A stretch of 64,000 bases of DNA, from the NCBI RefSeq assembly GCF_035594125.1, contig NC_087168.1, positions 17,823,150 to 17,887,149 on the forward strand. The letters are read 5' to 3'. Origin of the DNA: Scylla paramamosain. Lineage: Eukaryota > Arthropoda > Malacostraca > Decapoda > Portunidae. The translations under genes were made by a program, and so were the position numbers. Positions 11,145 through 27,066 of this stretch are shown in pieces. The notes beneath the pieces were generated by a model. The model made no database searches. It was not told where the DNA came from and was given only the letters and a program-made list of their open reading frames with translations. How positions within the stretch are numbered: position 1 is the first letter of the stretch; the number at the start of each line of letters is the position of its first letter.

Positions 11145-11858
11145 CTAACAATTCTGTACTAATCCATAGACGACGAACAATGCTGTACTGAATTATAGAT
11201 GAAGAAGAATTATGTACTAAATTATAGACGACGAACAGTGATGTACTGAATTATAGACGACGAACAATGCTGTACTGAATTATAGATGAAGAAGAATTAT
11301 GTACTAAATTATAGACGACGAACAATGATGTACTGAATTATAGACGACGAACAATGCTGTACTGAATTATAGACGACGAACAAAGCTGTACTGAATTATA
11401 GACGACGAACAAAGCTGTACTGAATTATAGACGACGAACAATGCTGTACTGAATTATAGACGACGAACAATGCTGTACTGAATTATAGACGACGAACAAT
11501 GCTGTACTGAATTATAGACGACGAACAATGCTGTACTGAATTATAGACGACGAACAAAGCTGTACTGAATTATAGACGACGAACAATGCTGTGCTGAATT
11601 ATAGACGACGAACAATGCTGTACTGAATTATAGACGACGAACAAAGCTGTACTGAATTATAGACGACGAACAATGCTGTGCTGAATTATAGACGACGAAC
11701 AATGCTGTACTGAATTATAGACGAACAATGCTGTACTGAATTATAGACGACGAACAAAGCTGTACTGAATTATAGATGACGAACAAAGCTGTGCTGAATT
11801 ATAGACGACGAACAATGCTGTACTGAATTATAGATGATAAATTCCCTACTAAATGATA
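11145..11858. repeat. 29-bp minisatellite
   Basis: About two dozen head-to-tail copies of tagacgacgaacaatgctg + tactgaatta. Variants (gctgtg, agatgaagaag, aaagctg) are interspersed; edges are more degenerate. Confidence 0.95.
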
Positions 11859-12431
11859 GACAATAGGTTAAATGCAGCAAAAAGAGCGCAGACTCCTCCT
11901 CAGATTCAAATTCAATTGTTTTATTAGCCATATGAGCATGCTGTAAGTATATGTCTGATCCTATACAGCAGTTCATTACAATGATAATCACATTTATCTA
12001 TTCTTATTTATCTATTTTTTTTTTTATTGACTTGCGATGCACAAGAGTTACATTTTATTGTAGTAGCTGATACACAATTATATACTCCTCGTCCTTGTCC
12101 TCGTCCTTGCCCTCATCCCATAAGAGCAGAGACGCACTGGTTGCCTGAAGTAGAAGAGGCGGTGAAGCAGGATTCTTGAGTAATACTGGGGCTGTTTCAA
12201 TTTATATGATAAAGACAGCAAATTGAAATAAGAGTTGTTCTCGTCCTCGTTCTCACTCAACAACAAATGAGCATTGGTTTCCTGAAGCAGAAGTGACACT
12301 TAAAGAATTTTAGAAAGGTTTATGCCAATTATAAACGTCCCTGTGCAGGACGAAGGGAGGGAGGAAGGTGAGGGCAAGTTAAACATTTCTTGTTTATTAT
12401 TTAGTCGATGTATTTCTCTTCACCAAACATT

Positions 12432-12538
<107 letters not shown>

Positions 12539-12924
12539 TTTTCCTAAATGTAAGTATGGAAAAAATCGCATTAAATAATTGCTGTTAAGATCTTTTTATT
12601 ATGTCGTTGAAGTGTGTGTGTGTGTATGTGTGTGTGTGTGTATGTGTGTGTGTGTGTGTGTGTGTGCATAGAGGCACGGTGCGAAATTCATTTGTTACAG
12701 GAGCAGGCCTGCGTGTGTATGGCAGGCTTGAGAGTTCACCCGTGCGTAACACTCCTGTGGAACCCTGGCCCGCGGATAAAGACGGCTAGATGCAAAACTA
12801 AGGATTTCGGGTTCTCATGGTGTTTTCTCCAATGATGTTGCAGAATGTTTGTTAAATCGTGACTAATATAATGAAAACAGGCTTGAAAACACCGATAATT
12901 TTCACTGCAGCCGATAAACAGTAC

Positions 12925-14640
12925 TGGAGACATTAAAGGCATTAAAGGCAGCAGATGGGAGGTGGTTAGTTCTGGCGAGGAGATTAGTAAAATTCTGAAT
13001 GAGTATTTTTTAACTGTCTTCATCCAGGAAAAACATGCAGGATATGCCAAATAGTGAACAGATGTTTAGAGCAAATGAGAATGAGAAGCTGACAGATATT
13101 TCCATAACAAAGGAGATAGTGAGACAGGAGATAGATAGGCTTAAAAAGTTCAAGACACCAAGGACCAGATGAAATATATCCCAGACTACTTACGGAATGC
13201 AAAGATGTTATTAGTAAGCCGTTAGTTTCTGTCTTTAGGAAATCACTTGAGTCAGGCGGAGGCAGGCTAATGTAGTAACCATCTTTAAGAAAGGAGATAA
13301 AATTTTAGCGTCTAATTATAGACCTGTCAGCTTAACTTCAATGGTAAGTAAAATACTGGAGTCAATAATAGCGAGGAACATTAGGGAGCATTTAGACAAA
13401 CATAACTTGATAGATCAGTCACAGCATGACTTCACGAAGGGGAAGTCTTGCCTGACGAACTTGTTAAGTTTTTACAGTAAAGTGTACGAGGCAATAGATA
13501 ATGGTGATAATTATGACATCTTATATCTGGACTTTAGTAAAGCTTTTGACAAGGTACCCCATCAGAGGCTCCTGAGAAAGGTTAGGGCACACGGGATAGA
13601 TGGGAAAGTATTAGGCTGGTAAAGGTCATGGCTAAGCGACAAAGAGTTGTAATAAGCAGCTCTAAATCCGAGTGGGTTCATGTAATAAGTGGGGTGCCAC
13701 AGGGATCAGTATTAGGGCCATTATTGTTTTTAATATATATCAATGACTTGGATAGTGGAATTAATAGTGATGTTAGTAAATTTGCGGATGACACAAAAAT
13801 AGGTAGATTAATTAGGTCAGAATCGGATTCCATCGCCTTGCAGGCAGATTTAGATAGGATGAATGAATGGACGGACAGATGGTGAATGTAGTTTAATATC
13901 AACAGATGCAAAGTACTTAGTGCAAGTAGAGGAAGCCCACACAGTAGGTACACAATAAACATCGAAACACAATAAACATCGAAAAAGATTTAGGAGTTAT
14001 AGTTAGCTCTGAACTCCGTCTAGGAAAGCATTGCATAGATGCCAGAAACAGTGCAAATAGGGTATTAGGATTAATTTTTAAGAGCGTTAAAAGTAAAAGG
14101 CCCGAAGTAATATTAAAGTTATATTTGGCGCTGGTCAGACCTCCTCTAGACTACCCATTTCTGTGCATTTCTGGTCCCCACTTTACAGGAAAGATATAGG
14201 TCTATTAGAATTAGTACATAAGAGAATGACTAAAAGGATACAGGAGATGAGGAGTATTCCTTACGAGGCGAGACTGAAGCTGTTAAATTTACATTCTTTA
14301 GAGAGACGTAGGTTAAGAGGGGACCTGATAGAAGTCTTTAATGGTTATAACAAGGGGGATGTTAGCAAAATTCTTAGGTCAGCAAACAGGATAGAACAAG
14401 AAATAACGGGTTCAAGTTTGAAAAATTTAGGTTTAAGAAAGAGATAGGAAGAAATTGGTTCTCAAATAGAGTGGTAGATGAGTGAAACGGACTCAGTAAT
14501 CATGTTGTTAGTGCTAAGACATTAAGGAGCTTTAAGAGAAGATTAGACGGGTTTATGGATGGGGATGATAGGTGGAAATAGGTAGACGTGTAAGCCTGGT
14601 TGCTTCTTGCAGCTTCCCTTATTTCTTATGTTCTTATGTA
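12925..14640 (+). mobile_element. CR1-like non-LTR retrotransposon, 5'-truncated, decayed
   Basis: Degenerate reverse transcriptase: NYRPVSLTSMVSKILE, LDFSKAFDKVPHQRLL, GVPQGSVLGPLLFLIYINDL, then FADDTKIG (the catalytic F/YxDD). The linker SGEEISKILNEYFLTVF precedes it. Stops (e.g. at 13621) and frame changes break it. The 3' end is a short tandem of TTCTTATG, as CR1-type elements end in octamer repeats. Same family at 46180-46412, 50020-50075 and 59985-60314. Confidence 0.85.
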
Positions 14641-14951
14641 GACCCCTGAATATTTAAGGATACGAACCATATACTAATTGTGACATCACGGGAGGCGGAT
14701 AATTGTGATTAGTGGATCTAATACTAATATACTCAGCGTGATGGAAATGCAATACACGTGATGGAATATTCTATCGCACCTATCAATTTATTCATTACGG
14801 GATATATTTACCACCACCGGAACGCTGACACGAGTATTTGCAATATATTACAAAGATCTTGTTCCTGTTGAGATAACGAGGCACAATGATCGCTTTTATA
14901 AGGCAAAAGAATCAAACTTGATTAATTTGTGTGCTTTGAAATTCAGAGAGA

Positions 14952-14983
<32 letters not shown>

Positions 14984-15246
14984 AATTACCGAATAGCTCT
15001 CCTTATCCTTAATCATCCTTATCTAAACATTGGATTTTCATTAGGTCTTAACCAGTTTCATTCGTCTAAACTCAAGTATTCCTTATTTTCCTCCATTTAA
15101 CTTCCGCGAAGTTACCGATAAGTCTGGTCAAGCCATGAATTCGTCAACTGTCAACTGTCAACAAACTCGTACCCTCCCTCTAACCTTAACTCTTTTACTG
15201 CTGTAGTCATCCTTGTTAATTCTTAGATCATTGACTCTTGATTATC

Positions 15247-15480
15247 TGCTTACGTTCTCCACTATTCTGTCCACCTCACCAATGCAAGAGTTGACTAGTA
15301 CCTTCACTCTTTCATCCCTTTTACTGACAAACTAGAATGCTCTACCTGTTTCTGTTTTTCCTCCTTCCTACGACTTGAACTGTTTTACGCGAGGAGTATC
15401 AAGACACCTCAAACTGAATTGGCGAAGTCTCTTTTTTTCTTTTCATTCTTTTCCAGCTGCTGTCCTTTTGGGAGTAGTAT
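15247..15480 (+). mobile_element. Jockey-like 3' fragment
   Basis: Shares ctattctgtccacctcaccaatgcaagag-type sequence and the following cysteine/serine-rich tail coding sequence with the 37 kb fragment; decayed. Confidence 0.6.
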
Positions 15481-15804
15481 TACAAGCCGGATGCATATAT
15501 ATTTTCCTTCTGTGCCCTTGATCGGATTCCTTAACACGTAAAAAAAAATAAATAAATAAATAAAAAAGAAACATAATAAGTAGATAAAATGGATACGTAT
15601 TGAGTCATGTGGTGCATATCAGTCACATTCACTGCACACGTGTTCTCACCTAAATATTTACGTTAAGGTTCGTGTTTTGCGTTCACTGATAAGATTTTTC
15701 TTCGTTATTTACACCCTCCTTGCCTCCTTGCCTCCTCCCTCCTTTCCCTTCTGTCCACGCCTCCCTCCGTCCCTCCTCTCTGCTGGGCGGGGGAAGGAAG
15801 GGGG

Positions 15805-15850
15805 TAGGAGTGACGTCAGGACTTTAGTGAGCGCTGATTGGCTGACGGAA
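15805..15850 (+). promoter_or_regulatory. CRE + CCAAT promoter of the small LDLa gene
   Basis: A perfect palindromic cAMP-response element (TGACGTCA, 15811-15818) lies 19 bp before an inverted CCAAT box (ATTGG, 15837-15841). The ATG is about 200 bp downstream. The 17-mer TGAGCGCTGATTGGCTG at 15828-15844 recurs exactly in the RUVBL2 promoter at 39113. No TATA box is obvious. Confidence 0.55.
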
Positions 15851-16044
15851 GTGCTTTGAGGCAAGTAGCTTAGTGAACTGGTGTGTGATTGTGTGTGTAC
15901 GTATATACTGTATGTTGAAGTAATGGTAGTGGTGATGAGTACTGTTAAAAGGTTTGTTAGTCGTTATTCGCACACCGCCTCAACAACCGCCACCACCACC
16001 ACCACTGTCAGTAACAAGGATAACTACACCAGCCAGCCACAGCC

Positions 16045-17909
16045 ATGAGGTTCCTGCTGCTGCTGCCCACACTCATCACCGCCCTGCTCACCCACGCCAT
16101 GCCGAAGGTAAACCCACGCCTCTCCTGTACACACATTATATTTACTCTATTCTACAGTCTCAGATCTTCCCTTTTCCTTCTTTGCGTGATTGCTGCCATT
16201 CTTTCCACTGCATTTCTTTATCTTTACAGTGTTCAACCTCTTCGTGTGCGATTCGTGTCGTTGCTTACATTCTTTATCCCATCGTTGTTGTTGTTGTTGT
16301 TGTTGTTTTTCTATCTGACGAATTTTCTCTATCACCTTCTTCTCACACCTTCTCTTTCTCTTGTCCATCCTCCTCCTCCTTCTCCTCCTGTCTTTCATGA
16401 TCTTCTTATATAGGATTCCAGTCATTCTCCTCCATGATCTATCCTTTTATTTTCTGTGCAGTGTTCCATTGTCCTGTTGCTCGGGTGGGACTCGATACAT
16501 GGTTACGTGGAGTAGCCAACAGTCAGGCAGCTTAGCAAGTAGATGTGGACTCGCTGTATCTTAAATGGTACAGTTAAATAGTACACTTTTTTTTTTATGT
16601 CCACATCTCAAACATTCACGAAGCTGTCTCGCTACTACTGTCCGTCGGAGCAATGCAAGAGTTCAACATCGTGTATTCTTAATGTTTTTTTTTTTTATCT
16701 GCAGCTTGTCGACGATTTTACGTTAAAGGACGAGGATGCGTTCGAGAAGATCTTTGAGTCTGAGGTGGCGCCCCTTCAAGAGAACTCACCGCAGCAACAA
16801 GAGAAGGGAAGGAAAGAAGACAGGAATGTTGGTGAGTTGAGATGATACTGAAATAACATTATCATTTCCGTCCAAGACCTAGGTTATGTTCTGATAGATA
16901 GATGGGACTGGCACCTCTATGGGCCCACCCTCTCATTCACTCAAGCAACATCAGGTTTTGTCCAGAACTAAACAGTCACCGTTTTTTTTAATTAATACGC
17001 TAAAGTGATTTCTATAAAATCCACAAATTGAGTGTATAGACTATATAGAGTTAACACTAAACAGTATCCAGTCCTCCTTCCCCACCTTTGCGGTGCCTTC
17101 CCCTTTTTAATAAACCAGTCAGTCAATCTTTTCCCTCCTTCCTCTCCTTACGCCACTCGCCTCGTGCCTGCAGGTGGAGGAGCTAGGAAGTGTGCCAGCG
17201 ACCATGTGTTCATCTGCGCAGGAGGAAAGGAGGTGTGCGAGGTGCAGCGGTGTGACGGTGTGATGGATTGCCCCATGGGGGACGATGAGGAGGACTGCGG
17301 TGTGTGTGTGTGTGTGTTGCAACATGTTATATTATTTCCCTTTTCATACATAAGACGCTGTTCGTGTTTTGTGATCATATGACAAGAACAACAATTACTA
17401 CTACTGTTCCTCTTATTATTACCAACAACAACAACAACTACTACTACTACTACTACTACTACTAACGCAACCTCTCCTGCTGCTCCTCGCCATACCCAGA
17501 CTGCATGGCGGGTCAGTTTCTGTGTGATGACGTCCGCTGCTTACCGGGGGAGTTATGGTGCAACGGCGTATTTGACTGCCAGGACGGGACGGACGAGGCC
17601 AAATGCGGCGGTGAGTGAGAGAAACAGTGCACAGCATTCTTAAACTTTTCCGCGTCTTACCTCTTCAACTTCTACCTGGTTATCTAGGAAGCTCCAGGGG
17701 CTTTCAAGAGTGTGTTCATGTTCCTAACAATAATTTAGTACGGATTTTGTATTATCAATGGGAAAAGCGTTCATAAAAACACGATTTAACTTTCTCCTCC
17801 CTCCCTCCTTCTCTCCTTCCTTCCCTCCCTCGCATTCCACTGCACGAACAGCCGAGTCCAGATCATCTTATCAGGTTATCGGAAATTACGCTACGAAACT
17901 GTAAGAACG

Positions 17910-17955
<46 letters not shown>

Positions 17956-18367
17956 TGTAGCCAGACATTCTTTATTGCCTTTTTCCTTCTTTCCTTTCTT
18001 CCTTCTTTCCTTCCTCCCTCTTCGTTGTCCACCTTGCACCATTCTGGAATCATGAAAACTCCATTGAGAATCCATATATCTCTCACTGCGGCCTGCTAAA
18101 CGTAGTGGAGATGGGACGTCAAGATGTTTGAAAATGCGCTCCCAGGTTTTAAGAGTCGTCTGTACCACTTCCTAACCATGCCACTGCTTCCACCCCTCAC
18201 TTCACTCTCGCCTCCTTGAACAGTAACAGTTCGTCTGCCTACAGGTGATGGAGGAGGTTGCAATGGCGACCACAGTTTCATCTGCGCCAGCGGAAACGAA
18301 ATATGTGACGTGCAAGTGTGTGATGGTGTGGTGGACTGCCCCACGATGGACGACGAGACAGGCTGCT
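16045..18367 (+). CDS. Small secreted protein with three LDLa domains
   Basis: Exons: 16045-16107, 16705-16831, 17174-17299, 17500-17610, 18245-18367. Exon 1 is a clean signal peptide (MRFLLLLPTLITALLTHA). Exon 2 gives an acidic, Gln-rich linker (EDAFEKIFESEV...). Exons 3-5 each encode one canonical six-Cys LDLa domain with DDEEDC, DGTDEAKC and DDETGC ends; they are phase 1-1 exons. The ATG is the first after the promoter and is preceded by ccacagcc. The protein would be extracellular, binding Ca2+ and an unknown ligand. A short final exon at 18766-18779 would close the frame (about 187 aa). It lies downstream of, and in the same orientation as, the large LDLa array but has its own start, so it is a separate gene, perhaps a paralogue from the same cluster. 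Confidence 0.8.
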
Positions 18368-18377
18368 GTGAGTAAGC

Positions 18378-18410
<33 letters not shown>

Positions 18411-18545
18411 CGCTTGTGACATTAGTTTTTGTATTCTTGTTTTTTTTTTTTAGTTCACGTTGGAATTGCCTTTTTCTTATAAACTATCTGTGTGTGTGTG
18501 TGTGAGTGTGTGTGTGTGTGTTACAGTAGTATTAGTAATAGTAAC

Positions 18546-18549
<4 letters not shown>

Positions 18550-18605
<56 letters not shown>
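18550..18605. repeat. (AGT)n trinucleotide block
   Basis: Uninterrupted AGT units; GT tracts at 17917-17954, 18379-18410 and 18489-18520 are nearby. Confidence 0.9.
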
Positions 18606-18607
<2 letters not shown>

Positions 18608-18765
18608 CTTTGCTTTGACGTAGGACATACAGCGATATGCATACATTCATTATAATGTATGTGTCCTCTTCTCTTCCTATATCTTCCTTGTATCCTTGTC
18701 AAACTTCATCACTTCCCTCTCTCTAATGTCTCCTTTCCGTTCCTCCTCTACATGTTCGGGTTTAG

Positions 18766-18779
18766 ATTGGGGATCGTAG
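18766..18779 (+). CDS. Possible last exon of the small LDLa gene
   Basis: Follows a pyrimidine-rich stretch and gggtttag. Joined to the single base left by exon 5 it reads Tyr-Trp-Gly-Ser-stop. Phase fits, but the exon is short. Confidence 0.25.
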
Positions 18780-18953
18780 TGGTTGGCGTGCTGGAGACTG
18801 GATGGAAGCAATTATTCATCAGGAGGAAATCGTGTGAGACGCATGACGCTGTATCATCCCTGCCAGAGACTTCTCCGCTCCAACCCGCAACTCTCAGCAA
18901 AATGCACAACAGCCGCTGACTCGCACATAATTATGTTCTTCGTAGTAGGCCCG

Positions 18954-19184
18954 TATTCTGAAACACTTCTGAAACATCCTTAGAAACCCGTGTAAGTTCT
19001 GCGCCGCCAATAAACTCAATACTCTCTATACTTGAAGTTGCACAGGTTTTTAAGGGAGTTTTACGGTTCTAGTGGCAGAAAAGATTTATGCATTATAAAC
19101 AGGAAAAACTCTCTTGAGAACCCGACTTATAATCTCTGTGGCCTTTGAAAATAGTCGTGGTGAGAGAGCAAAGCGTTTCTGAAT
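18954..19184 (+). mobile_element. Dispersed MITE family (TATTCTGAAAC), copy 2
   Basis: Same ends and core as the 3.6 kb copy (ttctgaaacact, gagaacccgacttata, gcgtttctgaatg). Confidence 0.65.
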
Positions 19185-19273
19185 GGTAGTTTTGAAGAAT
19201 CCTTAGCAGTGTTCGTGTCCTCAAGTGATATAATAATTATTGTACTATACCACTTCTTAAGTGTGACATTAAG

Positions 19274-19468
<195 letters not shown>

Positions 19469-19479
19469 CGTTTGAGGTG

Positions 19480-21623
19480 CCTGATTATTCTAACCACGAG
19501 GATTTAATCCCTATCTTAGACTTGTAATAAATCGTTTTTACCAGCCGCGAGGCGAGGTACTGTGGTTCCACTCTCTATAAGTGAATAGTAGTATATATAG
19601 ATGAGCGAATGGTGAGAGCAAGAAGTGTGTGACGTGAGAGTGAGCGAAAGAAACAAAAGAACAGATCAACAGGAAAAAAAACAAACAAACAAGCAAACAA
19701 AAAAAAACATACTAGATCGCGCGAGAGAGGTACCGTTGTAATATCTAACCTTCTACGGTCCACCAGGCCCAGAGCAATTCAGGATCACGCCTGTGCGGCA
19801 GTGCTTATCTCCCTGTGATCCCAAGTCACTTATAGCGCTGTGGGATTTCTGTGTAAGTATATTTATTCATACAATAATGTGGTCAACAGCATAGCATTAA
19901 TGTTGTGTTCGCTCCTCACGACGACTCGCTGTCATTCGCCTCACACGTGCCTTTCTGAAGACAAAACAACTGCCACGCCTGTCAGACTCGCCAGGGCCCT
20001 TTGGATCGTCCCAGGTCTGAAAACACGGAGACTCAAGACCATACATTAACTTCTCTGAGTTTCCAGAAAGAATTGATCATCGTGGAGTATACTGGTAGAA
20101 AGCTAACAGATGCAAGGGAAGCTGTGAGGCGTGTGAAGAGCCACCAGCTCCAGCAATAGTGTTTCAGTGTGTTGTGGTGGCGAGGTGTGTTGTGTCTTGA
20201 GTTCTTGTCGAATCTTACCTGCTTTGGCTTATGTGTGCAATTGCAGTGCTGCTATGTACCGGTTCCTATGTATTCCTTTTTTGTCCCACACAAGGGTATT
20301 ATTGTATCAACTCCCAGGATGGGAGATAAAATTAAATAAGATATTTTTCATCGGTCTTTATTAGTAAAGTGGCTGGAGTTATTGTCTTGAAGTTAGTTAT
20401 TGTCCTGAAGTTAGTTATTGAATTTAGTTATTATCTTGAAGTTAGTTATTATCTTAAGTAAGAGTTAGTTGAGATCCTTAGAGTCATACTGTACCAAGCA
20501 CTGTAAAAAAAAAGATAATAATAATAAATAAAAACGAGAAAATTGTCTCCAGAGTTTGGCAACATTTAATCACACATATCAGGAACTAAAACAGATATTC
20601 CATTAAATTTTTGTAACGTCTCTGCTATCATATTCTGTCATGGTCATTACAATAATGACGACAGTAATAATGTAGTGATGATTAATTTGAATATGGTGAT
20701 ATTGAGAATTTCAACATCGAAAGTAAAAATATTAATATAAAGTTTATTAAAGTTAAAGAAACAAAAGGAAAATAGAGTTGTATTGCATTATTATTTTGCA
20801 TCAGTGGATAGTTGTTCTGAGTCATGGTCGGTGTCTTAATCCATGGATGTGTTGGGGTTATTGGTGTCAATGTTAATGTCAACCTTAGCAGCTGCGGCAC
20901 CTGCTTCTCATCCTGAGTTTGGTGAAGATCTCCTCCCCTTCACCACTCATAACTCATGGCAATCACATTTCAATGGTAAAATAGTACAGAAATGATAATG
21001 CTTGCATCTCCACCCGAATATAAACAGTCTGTCACCAGTGACAGAATTGTGAATGCTGATTGGCCTGGAGGATGTCTCCTGCATTCTCATAAGCTTAGAA
21101 GTGCTTGATGGCAATATGCAGCCTGCATAGCTAGCTGTCAATGGCTGAGAGTTCTTTACACTATGTGAGTCCTTTAAAGAAATGCTTGGTATCTTATACA
21201 TCCAAGCTGTGGGCTCAGCTCGAGGCTGTGCAGTGCAGGGGTTAAAGTTAAGCCTAATTAATGGGAATTTTTACTTTATTGTTAAATGCATTCTGTACCT
21301 CTGACTTATTTGCCAGATAGAGGAATGTTTGGGGAACACAGTTCTATACTTGTACTTAAGTCATTTTTGGGGTTCTATGGTGCCTCAGTTATTATCTTGA
21401 AGTTAGAGTTATTGTCTTAGATTTGGTGAAGTTAGGTGTGGTGAAGTTAAGTTAAGGTTAGATTTGGTTATCTTAGGTTAGGTTAAGTTCAGTATGTGAG
21501 GTAAATTTAGTCAGTTAGATTATATTAGGTTATGTTAGGTTGCATTAGACTATGTTATATTAGGTTAGTTTAGGTTGAGTTAGATTAGGTCAGGTTGAGT
21601 TAGGTTACATCTACTTAGGTGAA

Positions 21624-21661
<38 letters not shown>

Positions 21662-22396
21662 ATGAAAGTTGCTATTTTGGAGTATTTTCATGTTTTGTCA
21701 TTTATCATATAATCTGATAACATCTGTGTTTTTGTTTTTTATAAAAAATGTGCTCATTAAAATCTGTAGACTTGAAAATGAAGCTGTGTTGATGTGTGCC
21801 ACTGAGTGACTAGAAACTTTGCCAAACTACTTTTTGCTTTTACCATTAATTTCTGAGCAAATAGAAGAAAATAAAAAAAAAATGGCCAGCACTATGGATG
21901 GTTTTCTTTGCTGTGCAAACCAAACAGTTACAACATTTCCTCCTATGCATCTTTCATTATCCTTGACCTTTAGGCACTATTCACATACCGCCAGGATTGG
22001 CTGCCACTAATTACCTCCCATAATTTGCAATGGAACCTTTCATAAGAGCACCATAGTGGTAACCACCACCTAAGTGGCACACTCCTTGCAACCAGTGTCC
22101 TCCACTCTTGGTGGCTGCTACTCTGTTGAACATTGTTTCAAATGGGAGCTTTCACATGAAGCCACAACTATTGTTGTCCATCACTTTTCATGTTAAGCCA
22201 GAATTTGAAAGGACCAGACATTTGCGATGGAGGGGGAAAGATAGTGGAGAAAGTGAACACAGATCTTATTTTTGAAGTAGAAAACAGCAATTTGGCATCT
22301 ACCCACTGAAGATTATAGCAATGAGACTGAGAGGAGAAATGCATCCTTATGAAGCTGAAAAGCTCCTCAAATAAAAGCTTGCTCAAATCAAAGATA
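19480..22396. other. Intergenic region, no gene recognised
   Basis: Holds gttagttat repeats (20380-20460), degenerate TTAGGT hexamers (21420-21620) and a (GA)n tract (21627-21658). A non-coding 5' exon of SNUPN may lie here but I cannot place it. Confidence 0.5.
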
Positions 22397-22400
22397 TTAA

Positions 22401-22655
22401 CCCTAGATCACTAAACTTGTTTCCCAGTTACACTATCACTAAACTCGGGTTTCACACACCCATTTTGGAAAATTGAAAATGGTCATTTATGGAAAGAACC
22501 GGTGCGTGCAGCGGAGAAATGTGACTTGCCTTTGTCTGAGCTTGTGAAACACTGAAGGTACTGAAAAGTACAGGTCCGTTGTCACATGGGAACATCATGT
22601 GATCAATGTGACCACTAGCCCCAGGTGTCTCACACCCAAGATTAGTTCTCTAGAG
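22401..22655. mobile_element. piggyBac-like MITE
   Basis: TTAA target sites flank both ends (22397-22400, 22656-22659). Ends are CCCTAGATCACTAA and, inverted, CTCTAGAGAACTAA, similar to the CCCTAGA start typical of piggyBac. At 255 bp with no coding capacity it is a non-autonomous element, about 350 bp upstream of the SNUPN start exon. Confidence 0.7.
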
Positions 22656-23007
22656 TTAAGTAATTTTTTTCTCATCGGCATGTAATTCACTGTAAAGTGT
22701 ATGATGTTTACCTCTGTCCTTTCTAGATTATAGAATCTGATGCACATGTATTTTCCTGGTCAACAAAGCAAAGAGAAACAGCTCCTTCACTGATGCCATT
22801 CTTTTGACTGACAAGCATGAGAAGGGATAGCATGAGTCATTGGTGGTCACTTGTAGCTTGCGGTTACCCTGACCTTTCACTCTTGGGTGACCAGTGGCTG
22901 CCATGGTGTCATGTGAAAGGAACCTTGAAACTGAAATCTTTTAAATTGCCTTATAAGACAAAAGCCATAATTATAGATAATTTAATTCCATTCTTTATAG
23001 ATCCACC

Positions 23008-27066
<4,059 letters not shown>

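Noticed and set aside
11145..11858. CRISPR-like array
   Set aside because: The 29-bp units are directly adjacent with no unique spacers, and the genome is eukaryotic.
21420..21620. Interstitial telomere (TTAGG)n
   Set aside because: The units are mostly hexameric TTAGGT and degenerate, not the arthropod pentamer in tandem.
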